Shown here piece by piece: positions 56,239 to 64,000 of a stretch of DNA of 64,000 nucleotides. The notes below the pieces were generated by a model. That model did no database searches and was not told the origin of the DNA. It saw only the letters and a program-made list of their open reading frames with translations. The DNA comes from CAVOGJ01 sp963700865. Lineage in GTDB: Bacteria > Planctomycetota > Planctomycetia > Pirellulales > Pirellulaceae. The stretch spans positions 124,001-188,000 of the forward strand of contig CAVOZC010000018.1 of assembly GCA_963700865.1 (NCBI GenBank), written 5' to 3'. How positions within the stretch are numbered: the first letter of the stretch is position 1; every line of letters starts with the position of its first letter. The translations under genes were made by a program, and so were the position numbers.

Positions 56239-57187
56239 GTTTGACCAGGTCGAGGTGCGTGCCACCTCGGGTGGCTTCGATCGCGTCCAATTCAGCGACA
56301 GCGCTGGAGACGATCGCTTCGTCACGCGGTCGGACACGAGTTTTCTGGTGGGTGGCAGTTTCCGCAATCAGGCGGTCGGTTTTGAATGGGTCGAAGCCGT
56401 CTCCACACACGGCGGCGCGGATTCGGCCACATTCCACGACAGCGAAGGCGATGATCGTTTCGTAGCCCGCGACCACTTGGCTTTCCAAATCGGCCCGGAA
56501 GTCACCGCGCGGGCCACTGGATTTGCAAAAGTCGATGCCTACGCGACGCATGGCGGGCAAGACGTAGCGGAGCTTTACGATACGTTCGGAAATGATCTTT
56601 TCATCGCGCGACCCGACCTGGTGATCCTCAGCCATGACGGGCTGCAGCATCGAGCCGTCGGCTTTGAAGTGGTGAGCGGGTATTCGATCAACGGCGGTCA
56701 CGATGTCGCCATCTTCTCCGACAGCGCCGGCAACGATCGCTTCGTGGGCCGGGGAAATTACGCGGAACTGAAGGGGATCGGATTCACCAATCGGGCACTC
56801 GGTTTCTCGCGTGTGATCGCCGATGCCAGTTCGGGGGGAGCGGACGAAGTTGTCTTCCTGGGCACGCTGGCACCGGAACGAATGACGAGCCGTCTTGATC
56901 GCACCTCGATGATGGGTGGGGGGTATTCACAGATCGCGGTCGGTTTTGATTCGGTGCGGGTGTTCGCCAATGATTCCCAGGACGAATTGGTGCTGGAGGA
57001 CGTACGTGCCAGCGACATGGTCACGGGTCGAGCCCGCATGATTCGCGCAGTCGACGTCGACCGTGATTTCATGGCCACCGGGATGGGTACCGTACGGGCC
57101 GTTTCACGGAACAACGAGACTTCCAGCGCGGACGTCCGCAATATCGATTACCTGTTTGAGCGTTTCGGAGCATGGGAAGACGACTAG
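56171..57187 (+). CDS. Giant surface protein, segment 5 (C-terminal Gly/Asp repeats)
   Basis: Coding character starts at about 56233 with SKFDQVEVRATSGGFDRVQF, the continuation of segment 4. About 60-residue repeats with a GGxDxxxFxDSxGDDRFV core (GGADSATFHDSEGDDRFV, GGQDVAELYDTFGNDLFI, GGHDVAIFSDSAGNDRFV) suggest a beta-solenoid or calcium-binding region. The end (NIDYLFERFGAWEDD) has no LPxTG or PEP-CTERM signal. The reading frame ends 120 bases before the BBP7-type gene. Confidence 0.8.
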   Translation: MTMCNRCRPLRVFRWASSICASKFDQVEVRATSGGFDRVQFSDSAGDDRFVTRSDTSFLVGGSFRNQAVGFEWVEAVSTHGGADSATFHDSEGDDRFVARDHLAFQIGPEVTARATGFAKVDAYATHGGQDVAELYDTFGNDLFIARPDLVILSHDGLQHRAVGFEVVSGYSINGGHDVAIFSDSAGNDRFVGRGNYAELKGIGFTNRALGFSRVIADASSGGADEVVFLGTLAPERMTSRLDRTSMMGGGYSQIAVGFDSVRVFANDSQDELVLEDVRASDMVTGRARMIRAVDVDRDFMATGMGTVRAVSRNNETSSADVRNIDYLFERFGAWEDD

Positions 57188-57306
57188 TGTCAAATCAGAA
57201 ACACAGCAGATGGATGGCGGAAAACGTGGGGCAACCATCACCGCCGCGGTGCCGTGTCCTGTTCTGTTCGCGCCGGCCTGAGCCGCATGGGGATCATAGC
57301 GAAAGC

Positions 57307-58599
57307 ATGAGAACAAAGATCCGTATCATCGTGGCTTGCGCCTTGCTTTCGATCATCCGTTGCGCCGTAGCGCAATCGTCAATTGAGGCTGTCGCTGCGG
57401 ATACCGGCACCGCAACCAACCTTTTGACGCTGCCGGACGCGAACTCGACAGCGAGTTGCTCACGCTGCCCAGAAAACTGCTTCAGCGGACTGTGCGACTG
57501 CCAACCGTGTCGACGGCGAGCCTGGTTTCGTGCCGATGTACTCCTGTGGTGGATGGAAGGGTATCAAACGCCGCCGTTGTTGACGTCAAGTCCGGCGGGC
57601 ACGCCGAGCAATCAGGTCGGCGTCCTGGGGTTGCCCACCACCACGGTCTTGTATGGCGGTGATTCGATCGACGATGGCCTGCGCATCGGCACGCGCTTGA
57701 GCGGTGGCTGGTGGTTCGACGATGCTCGGCACTACGGGCTTCAGGGCGAAGTGTTCGGTTTCGGAAACGCGACAGGAAGTAACGCGAGTTTTCCCTCACC
57801 CACCGACGGCAGCCTGCTCGCCCGACCGTTCTTCAATACCGATCCCGCGGTCAACGCGGCCGATGCGCAGATCCTCCATCAGGACGGGAACGCCCTGGGG
57901 AGCATCGATTTCGCACAGTCGAGCGATGTTTATTCGGCGGCTCCCTCGTTTCGCAAGAACCTGCTTTGCTGCCCAGGCGGTTGCTGCCAAGACAACGCTT
58001 TTCGCGTCGATGGCATTCTGGGCTACCGCTTCTTTCAAGTAAATGAACGGTTTCGAGCCGTCGAAGTCCTGGAATCGCAAGGGCAATTGTTGCCGATGGG
58101 TACGACGTATGAATTGACCGACTCCATCAACGTACAGAATGATTTTCATGGCCTGGAAGTGGGGGCCATCTGGATGCGTCAGAAGCGGCGGTGGATGGGG
58201 GAACTGACCGGCCTGGTCGCCTTTGGCGACGTGCGGCGAAAGGTCACACTGGACGGCTCGTCCAGGATCGTCGTGCCGGGCGTCTCGGACACGACCCAGC
58301 CCGGTGGATTCTTGGTCAGGCCGGACCAGATCGGACAACGGGTCGATCATGGGTTCGCCGTACTCCCACAAATTCGCGGCGACCTGGGATACATGCTCAA
58401 CTCGCACGTACGAATTTCGGCCGGTTACAATTTTCTCTTCCTGAGCTCCCTGCTTCGTCCCGGAAGCTATATGAGCCATGCCTTTGATGGCTCGACGCTG
58501 GCCCAACCGCCACAGGCCTTGCCAGCGGGTCCGCCGCAGCGGTCGGTGGAGAGCGTTTGGATACACGGCCTGCAGTTTGGTTTGACTTGTAACTTCTAA
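57307..58599 (+). CDS. BBP7-type outer membrane beta-barrel protein
   Basis: A 430-residue protein from ATG 57307: signal peptide (IRIIVACALLSIIRCAVAQ), a Cys-rich N-terminal region (CSRCPENCFSGLCDCQPC), then the BBP7 body with FRADVLLWWMEGYQTPPL, SIDDGLRIGTRLSGGWWFDD, a CCPGGCCQDNAFRVDGILGY module, and terminal strands ending GLQFGLTCNF. It is more compact than the 1712 gene and lacks its Gly/Tyr stalk. It lies after the giant surface protein, so coordinated export of surface parts is possible but not shown. Confidence 0.85.
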   Translation: MRTKIRIIVACALLSIIRCAVAQSSIEAVAADTGTATNLLTLPDANSTASCSRCPENCFSGLCDCQPCRRRAWFRADVLLWWMEGYQTPPLLTSSPAGTPSNQVGVLGLPTTTVLYGGDSIDDGLRIGTRLSGGWWFDDARHYGLQGEVFGFGNATGSNASFPSPTDGSLLARPFFNTDPAVNAADAQILHQDGNALGSIDFAQSSDVYSAAPSFRKNLLCCPGGCCQDNAFRVDGILGYRFFQVNERFRAVEVLESQGQLLPMGTTYELTDSINVQNDFHGLEVGAIWMRQKRRWMGELTGLVAFGDVRRKVTLDGSSRIVVPGVSDTTQPGGFLVRPDQIGQRVDHGFAVLPQIRGDLGYMLNSHVRISAGYNFLFLSSLLRPGSYMSHAFDGSTLAQPPQALPAGPPQRSVESVWIHGLQFGLTCNF

Positions 58600-58627
58600 A
58601 GCGTTCTGCCGGAATCGCCGCGGGGGT

Positions 58628-58727
58628 CCAAATTCGGGCGGCTACGGCTACAGCAAATCGGGTAGCCGAACTTGCTAGACGTTTGGAACCGACGGGCAAC
58701 CCATCCAAAGTCTGGCGACTGCAGCTA
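58628..58727. repeat. Three half-palindromes
   Basis: R-form (58628-58651), L-form GTAGCCGAA-CTTGCTAGAC-GTTTGG (58662-58685), R-form (58705-58727). The L and second R forms face each other. They lie in the 150-base gap between the BBP7-type gene and the hydrolase pseudogene. Confidence 0.75.
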
Positions 58728-58753
58728 CGGTCCCGTGTCCCGTAACTCGCGGC

Positions 58754-59223
58754 TCACTTCCATTGCCAGAGGTCCTCGTCCTTAAGCTGACAATCGATCA
58801 TCGGTTGGGCGGACTGCAGCCACTGCCGGGCCGCTACATCGCCTTGCAGATAGGCTTTCCAGAAGTGAAGGCTGATCTGTTGGATCGATCGGTGATGGGC
58901 CGGGTCTCGACCCCGCGTGCGCAAGCCGGTGGCGTCGGAAAATGTGAAGTGGTGACCTCCGGCGAACACCAATTCGTACTTATCCCCCGCCGGCAACGCC
59001 CGATATACAGCCCGCCGCGACTCGGGCGTGGTGGCGGGATCGATCGGGCTGTCGTGTAGACCCGCAACGGTACGACGCGGTCCCGGCTGCGATCGACGGG
59101 TTCGAAATCCAGTTGCCGAATGGGACTGGCCTGGTCGGCAACCGTGGTCGACCGGAAGCCCATACCATGCACCGCCAAGCAAACGGCAGTGAGAACGCGG
59201 AAGTACTCGATGAAACATGGCAT
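58754..59223 (-). pseudogene. Alpha/beta hydrolase, internally deleted
   Basis: From 59223: an N-terminal signal-like stretch and a hydrolase beginning (LDFEPVDRSRDRVVPLRVY). At about 59060 it runs directly into the C-terminal part (DSPIDPATTPESRRAVYRAL, then YELVFAGGHHFTFSD, HHRSIQQISLHFWKAYL) in another frame. In intact relatives about 200 residues, including the nucleophile elbow G-x-S-x-G, lie between these parts; none is here. The catalytic histidine side (AGGHHFTFSD) is retained. A large deletion plus a frame change makes it non-functional. Confidence 0.7.
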
Positions 59224-59480
59224 GAGATGGCTTTCGGACTGGTGGAATCGAGTGGTTGCCCGGTAAACGCTGCATTTTTAAACACCGAATTCCACCCTGG
59301 GTATTGGCGGCGGCCGCCAAATGCAACGAATTTGCAGGGCGAATCTTCGACGATCATTCATTGGGTCAGCGCGAGTCAAATCCCCGACGAAGAACGAAGA
59401 TCTCGAGCAGCAACTGGCACTGCTGGCGAGGATTGATACGGACGAGATCTGAAAGCCGTACCTGGCCGCCCGAGTCACAA

Positions 59481-60458
59481 CTATGGGGGCCAATCGGTAT
59501 TGCGGCGGCCTCCCTCGACGAGCGTGCACTCCATCCACACGGGCAGATGTTCGCTGATCAGCAGTGCATGTTCGAGCGGCAGGTTCAGCTCGCGAAGAAA
59601 ATCGAAAACGCCCGAACGACCGGTCGCCTCATCGGTAAATTGGCGACTCGCCACGATATTATCCAATTGGGCGGTCGCCCGCGTATTGGTCGCGACGTCG
59701 GTGACTGCCCACACCGGGTCGGGTAGCCGCATCATCATCGCCAGCCGTTCGGCTGCTCCTTCAAAATTTCCCAACAGCAACACATCGTCTTCGCCACGGC
59801 GGTCATTGCGAACTTCGCGGAAGACGCTCCCCAGGATCGCGTTTTCCCGATCGGCCTCATCCACGTCGGTATGACAATTGACAAGTGTGAACGTAAAGGC
59901 CTGATCCGCGGCCGGCTGCCGCGCTCGAAACCAGGCGACCAGCGGTTCCGCATTTAGCAAATCGTCGGGATCCTCGATCGAATATAGTTCGTAACGATCG
60001 ACGTCGACTCGTTCCGTATCAAACACGAACGCAAAACATTCCTGCGTCTGGCGGCCGACGGCCGGACCGATCAGATAGTCGTAGCGTCGCCCCGTGGCAT
60101 TCAGCAGATCGACGATCGTTCCTAAACCGTAGGTACAGTCGGGAGCCAGACCTTGGATCGCGATCACGTCAAATTGTGCCAGCATGACAGCGTAATGATC
60201 CTGGACGATGGGGTCGTCCGCTTTGTTTCGGCTCCGCAATTGCAGGTCGAGCGTCGCGATCCGCAGGTAACGCGGGTCCTTGGGTAGCAAAGTGGGAATG
60301 GTGATCTGGCGGACGGGCAGCGCCAATTCGGCTTGCCGATCCCCTGGCAGGGGAGTCGCCGACGGCCAGGGTAGCTGCTCAACCTCCAGATTACGGAAGA
60401 AGAGCCAGCTGCCGATCGTCGCCACCGCGACCAGAAATACCAACGTCGATCGTTGCAC
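59481..60458 (-). CDS. EEP-fold (DNase I-like) protein with substituted active site
   Basis: A 325-residue protein with an N-terminal membrane anchor (TLVFLVAVATIGSWLFF) and an endonuclease/exonuclease/phosphatase fold: ATLDLQLRSRNKADDPIVQ, FDVIAIQGLAPD, NATGRRYDYLIG, TLVNCHTDVDEADRENAI, LLLGNFEGAAERL, TRATAQLDNIVASRQ, ISEHLPVWMEC. Key positions differ from active members: the Q-E pair is Q-G, G-D-x-N is G-N-F-E, and S-D-H is S-E-H. It is probably not a typical nuclease, or acts as a binding protein. Facing outside the cytoplasm. Confidence 0.75.
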   Translation of the reverse strand: MQRSTLVFLVAVATIGSWLFFRNLEVEQLPWPSATPLPGDRQAELALPVRQITIPTLLPKDPRYLRIATLDLQLRSRNKADDPIVQDHYAVMLAQFDVIAIQGLAPDCTYGLGTIVDLLNATGRRYDYLIGPAVGRQTQECFAFVFDTERVDVDRYELYSIEDPDDLLNAEPLVAWFRARQPAADQAFTFTLVNCHTDVDEADRENAILGSVFREVRNDRRGEDDVLLLGNFEGAAERLAMMMRLPDPVWAVTDVATNTRATAQLDNIVASRQFTDEATGRSGVFDFLRELNLPLEHALLISEHLPVWMECTLVEGGRRNTDWPP

Positions 60459-60669
60459 GGGAAATCTGCCTCACGAGCCAACGGAAACACTGCGGGAGGC
60501 ACAGGGTATTCACCTCTGGCGGGTGGCTCCAGGCCAATTCCTGATTTTCGCAGACGGTGGGGCGGTTTGCGGCAGCGGTCGGGCCCGCTTGGGCGATAGT
60601 GGGTCTCAAGTGGCGGCAGAGCGGGTTCGGCCCGCTCAGCATGCAGCCACGCGTTCGAAGTCTGGCGAC
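60459..60669. other. Intergenic region before MITE copy 2
   Basis: About 210 bases of no recognised content, followed by a diverged half-palindrome remnant AA-GTCTGGCGAC (60658-60669) whose core is repeated on the other side of the element. Confidence 0.5.
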
Positions 60670-60887
60670 CTTGTCATAACTCACCTTTCAAGAGCGGCGT
60701 TTAACCGTCAGCCAGAAGAAATCGCGGGGGAAAACCGCGATCGGTGGAAAGTGGCTGCCGCGATTTCTGGCGGCGTACGCGCGTGGGCCGCCGAAGAATG
60801 CCGGTGCGTAACGACGCGTGGTACGATGTTAGCGGCATTCTTCTCTGGCTATCGGTTAAACAAAGAAGAAGGGTGGGTAATGACAAA
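60670..60887 (+). mobile_element. MITE-like palindromic element, copy 2
   Basis: About 218 bp, the same orientation as copy 1. Ends TGTCATAAC (60672) and GTAATGACA (60877-60885); inner GTTTAACCGTCAGCCAGA (60699-60716) pairs with the complement of TCTGGCTATCGGTTAAAC. The central 24-bp palindrome of copy 1 is partly broken here. It is flanked by direct repeats GTCTGGCGAC (60660-60669 and 60888-60897), the same core position of the host repeat as at copy 1, though a different sequence. That the two flanks differ between copies but match within each copy is what target duplication predicts. Confidence 0.8.
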
Positions 60888-60915
60888 GTCTGGCGACTGC
60901 GGCGACGTGGGTCGC

Positions 60916-62325
60916 TCACGCATTGGCCGCTGCGCGGCGGCGGCTGAAAGGCGTCTCACTCAGCATCGTCTGGGCGACACGATCCTCCAGATTGGGTCGG
61001 AAGATCATGAGGAGCGTCAGCGGCAGGTACCAGCCGATAAACAGCCCCCCGCCAAAGCCATGCCAGAATTGGCTGGCAAGCATGACGGCCGCGGAACAGC
61101 TGATCAGCGTGCCCAGGTTCTTCTGAGCGGGCCATGGGAAGAGACTGACGGAAAAAACGCACGTCGCAACCAGGATCGGCAGCCGAAAAACGGGGTCCCA
61201 GCCGCCAATCCGCGTATTCCAGATGCCTTCCAGATTCTCCATTTCGGGAAGAAAAATCCCAAACATCCGCTGCACATCGCTGACAAACTGCTGCGACTCT
61301 TGCGTCATCCGCAGCACCACCGTCAGCGCCACCAGGGCGGTGGCCACGCCGAGCAAGAACCGGAAGGCGCCGCGGTGCCAATAAAATGAGATCCACAGCG
61401 GGAGCAGAAACAGTGGGTAGTAGACACAACCGAATGCGGCTCCCACCAGCAAACCGGAAATGGCGGGACGTCGGTAGAAAAAGACCGCCCAAACGAGCAG
61501 CGCGGCGGGCAGAAAATGATCAACTCGCCCCGTCATCTGGGAGGTATAAGGCAGCATCAAATAGAGCGTCGCGGCACCAATCCCATTGGCGATGTTTCCA
61601 AAGTGTCGATAGGCCACGAGCACAATGCCGACGATGATCGCCAGATGCGACAGGATGACCACGACTTTCTTAGCGCTGGTTGGCATCAGGTCGAGTGCCG
61701 CGTAGCCGGGACCTCGGTCCGGTTGCTGAAACGTCAATATCTGTTCCATGCGAGCATTGATCGAATCCGAATTCCTGCCCTCGGGCACGCGGCGTCCCAT
61801 CCGCCCATCGTTGACCACGTTGGCCATGAGAAACAGAAAAATGGCCGCGCCAATAAAAGCCATGCCTCCGACGGACAAGTTGGGCGACAGCAGCGGGCGG
61901 CGAATCAGTCGGGTGTCGAGGAGCATGCGAATGAACCATAGCACGCCCAGTCCCAACAGCCAGGAGTAGCCGAGCAGCTCGATCTTGGCGACTTCCGCGG
62001 GGACGGCCAAGGCAGAAGTTGCGTCGGCGGAGGATGCCGCGGGAGGGGGAGCATTTGTCTTTGGCTGTGCGGTCGTGGCGGCGTCCGCACCGATTTCAGT
62101 CGGGGATGTCTGCGGCCGGGACGGGACCCCTAATTCAAAACGCTTTATTTGTCCGAAATGGATGAGCAGTAGACCTGGAGCCAGCAGGATCAGCATCAGT
62201 AGATCCAGATTTCTCACACTCCAGAGTCGGCTGAACTTGAAGAACAGTCCGATCATCAGAAGCGACGACAGGTACACCCAGGTCGAAGGGGAAACGGCGT
62301 GGTATTGAAAAAGAAACTGACTCAT
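60916..62325 (-). CDS. Polytopic membrane protein
   Basis: About 469 residues from ATG 62325 (MSQFLFQYHAVSPSTWVYLS). Roughly ten hydrophobic segments are visible, for example LLMLILLAPGLLLIHFG, LLGYSWLLGLGVLWFI, VVVILSHLAIIVGIVLVAY, GGGLFIGWYLPLTLLMIF. Between the second and third is an Ala/Pro/Thr-rich loop. A periplasmic loop with FQQPDRGPGYAALDLMP follows the fourth. This resembles planctomycete membrane proteins distantly like GT-C glycosyltransferases, but the D-x-D/D-D-E first-loop motif of that class is not seen. Function unknown. Confidence 0.75.
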   Translation of the reverse strand: MSQFLFQYHAVSPSTWVYLSSLLMIGLFFKFSRLWSVRNLDLLMLILLAPGLLLIHFGQIKRFELGVPSRPQTSPTEIGADAATTAQPKTNAPPPAASSADATSALAVPAEVAKIELLGYSWLLGLGVLWFIRMLLDTRLIRRPLLSPNLSVGGMAFIGAAIFLFLMANVVNDGRMGRRVPEGRNSDSINARMEQILTFQQPDRGPGYAALDLMPTSAKKVVVILSHLAIIVGIVLVAYRHFGNIANGIGAATLYLMLPYTSQMTGRVDHFLPAALLVWAVFFYRRPAISGLLVGAAFGCVYYPLFLLPLWISFYWHRGAFRFLLGVATALVALTVVLRMTQESQQFVSDVQRMFGIFLPEMENLEGIWNTRIGGWDPVFRLPILVATCVFSVSLFPWPAQKNLGTLISCSAAVMLASQFWHGFGGGLFIGWYLPLTLLMIFRPNLEDRVAQTMLSETPFSRRRAAANA

Positions 62326-62534
62326 GTCCTCGATAACTTCCGGGCTCCATCCCAATCATCATACCGGCCGGCGGTGAGTTCACCGGTCATGAACGGGGCA
62401 ACCTCGTTAGCATAGAATGGAGAATCGCGCGTTGTAAACCGCCTTGAACGGTCCAGCCGACCGCCGCGGGTTGCCTGGACCTTCACTGTCGATGACCGGG
62501 CAACGCCCTGCAGCCGCCGCGGAGGGCTTGCCGG

Positions 62535-63792
62535 TCAAGATTCCCATCCCAGGCGGTCACGAGCTTCATCGGCCCACGGGCTCTCAGGGGCTAGTTGCAG
62601 GAAGCAACGCCAATGTTCGAGTGCCTCTTCATCACGGCTGAGTTCATCGAGGACTCGAGCCAGGTGGAAGTGGACATCAGGGTAGTCGTCGTGCCGAGAC
62701 AAAGCCCCTTCGAACGCCGCCGCGGCCAGTTCAAGTTGTCCGCTCTCCGCAAGCACGCAACCGAGATTCGCACGGGCCTCGACGTAGTCTTCGTCCAGCT
62801 CCAAGGCCGAGTAGTAGCGCTCGCGGGCCGCGGAAATGTCGCCAAGGCGGTACAGCAGCTCGGCGATCATGAAATTGATTTCCGCATCAGGGCCTTCCAT
62901 GGCCAGCACGGCCCGATAGAGGTCGACGGCTTCCTCAAGGCGTCCGTCTTCCTCCAGCTCGGCCGCCTGCTGCTTGAGTTCGTCGCCGGTGACGCCGGGT
63001 GTGGCGCGACCGGCGATCCAAAAATCGTGCAGCGAGTAGACGGCGGCTGTCTGAACCGGTTCGTCGGCGTCCCCAGGGCCCTCGGACCTGTCGGCTGCCT
63101 CGAAATCGATACGGCGTTGGCCGGTCACGTCGATCAGTCCCTCGCCCTGCCGCAACAGCAGGTCGCGCCCCTCCACGATAATGGAAAGCTGTGCCAACGG
63201 CCGCTCCACGTCCGGGAACCAGTGCGCGAGCTGAGCCAGCTTTCGCTCAATCACCGCCGGCGACGCACCCGCCTGCAACAGTTTGGCCAGATGCCGCGCC
63301 GTCGCGACCTGTTGATAATCGAAATACGCCAGGCGATGGACTTCACGCACGGGAACAATCAGTCCACGTCGGTGCCAGCGGCGAACCACGGAGATGGGGA
63401 CGGTCAACAGGTCCGCCAACATTGCCGGCGTGTATAGCTGTCGCACATTCCCCTCGACGGGGACCAGGTCCAACCGCTCCCACAATTCGGTCTCGTGGAT
63501 GATTTCCAAGCGGCCTGCGATTTCCGCCTCACGATGCACCTCACTGAGTAGCTGATCGTCAGGCAGAGGCAACTCGTCCGCGCCGATGACCAGTAAATCG
63601 ATCCTGGCGTCCTGGAGATCCACGGCCGTACCGCCGTGTTGCTTCACGAAGTAGTTCGGCTTCACGGCGGGTCAAACCGCCGAGTTTGCCAACAAACGCG
63701 ACTCGGCGACCGGCCAACGTCGTCTTGGCCAAGGCGGCACGCGGATCCGAATCTTGCGGCGGAAGCGGCGGCGGATCGAACGATTCAGGCAT
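62535..63792 (-). CDS. BRCT-MerR-TPR fusion protein (frameshifted)
   Basis: From ATG 63792, an N-terminal BRCT-like domain (LAGRRVAFVGKLGGLTRREA) whose second half (KQHGGTAVDLQDARIDLLVI) is in the next frame; an indel at about 63645 links them. A MerR-type winged helix follows (YTPAMLADLLTVPISVVRRW, HRRGLIVPVREVHRLAYF) with a helical dimer region. Then an acidic linker and about four TPRs (DAEINFMIAELLYRLGDISA, VEARANLGCVLAESGQLELA, PDVHFHLARVLDELSRDEEA). No metal-ligand C-terminus. A DNA-binding regulator or scaffold is plausible. A GTG start at 63665 gives the MerR-TPR part alone (376 codons). Confidence 0.8.
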
Positions 63793-64000
63793 GGAAGAGC
63801 GTGGGAAAACAGTGCGACGGTCGTAGTGTGGCAGTCGCCCGCGGCGGTGTCAACGCTTGACGCCCCGGCGAACCAACCTGCCGCACGCCTTACCGCCGGC
63901 CCCGCCCGAAACCAACCCAAGTCGAGTTAGTTGTTCGACAACTTCAGCAACCCGTCGTGATCCTGGTGAACCTGACGGTTGGAGCCCAAATCACCCTCCA
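63793..64000. other. Right-edge region, no gene recognised
   Basis: About 200 bases upstream of the BRCT-MerR-TPR gene, with no recognisable frame or repeat. It presumably contains that gene's promoter. Confidence 0.3.

Overview
The window looks like a chromosomal segment of a planctomycete, probably a Pirellulales-type member. This rests on gene content, not a database search: two outer-membrane proteins of the planctomycete BBP7 type, four secreted sulfatases in a row, a PEP-CTERM protein, an archaeal-type topoisomerase VI subunit, a giant DUF4347/DUF11 surface protein, and high GC. I saw no tRNA, rRNA, CRISPR array, prophage or transposase gene.

Layout. 1-8 kb: 3' end of top6A, a glycine-zipper envelope protein, a BBP7-type barrel closed by a strong terminator, a TPR protein, a small membrane protein and a large membrane-anchored FecR-like protein. 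8-16 kb: housekeeping block with hpf, an EIIA(Ntr)-type protein, HPr and EI, then RNase G/E, rplU, a glycerophosphodiesterase and a GlpD-like dehydrogenase. 16-20 kb: B12-dependent ribonucleotide reductase nrdJ behind a pair of putative NrdR boxes. 20-27 kb: four sulfatases in alternating orientation. 27.8-29.6 kb: a radical SAM/B12-type protein. 30-37.4 kb, minus strand: a [NiFe] hydrogenase maturation operon (hypA, hypB, protease, NHL-repeat protein, hypC, hypD, hypE, hypF). 37.7-41 kb: small proteins and an AsmA-like protein. 41.2-46 kb, plus strand: a group 3b-type hydrogenase in the hydB-G-D-A order, headed by a cyclic-nucleotide-binding-domain protein. 46.3-57.2 kb: an approximately 3,600-codon surface protein split by four frameshifts, followed by a second BBP7 barrel. 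58.7-64 kb: a hydrolase pseudogene, a degenerate EEP-fold protein, a polytopic membrane protein and a BRCT-MerR-TPR fusion.

The most unusual non-coding content is a layered repeat system. A short half-palindrome (GTAGCCGAA, 10-bp core, TTTGG) lies between genes, often as facing pairs, and supplies the stop codons of two genes. A second small hairpin (GTGGCTGG/CCAGCCAC) is also scattered. A roughly 220-bp element with terminal inverted repeats and nested palindromes occurs twice. Both copies split the first repeat at its 10-bp core and are flanked by a direct duplication of that core, as expected for a MITE that targets this repeat.

At least eleven conserved genes or segments are interrupted by apparent one-base frameshifts (nrdJ, two sulfatases, hypE, hypA, the NHL gene, hydA, the giant protein four times, the BRCT-MerR gene). 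The broken halves remain well conserved, so I read most of them as base-level indel errors in the assembly, not genuine decay. The 58.8-59.2 kb hydrolase, by contrast, has lost its middle and is a real pseudogene candidate.
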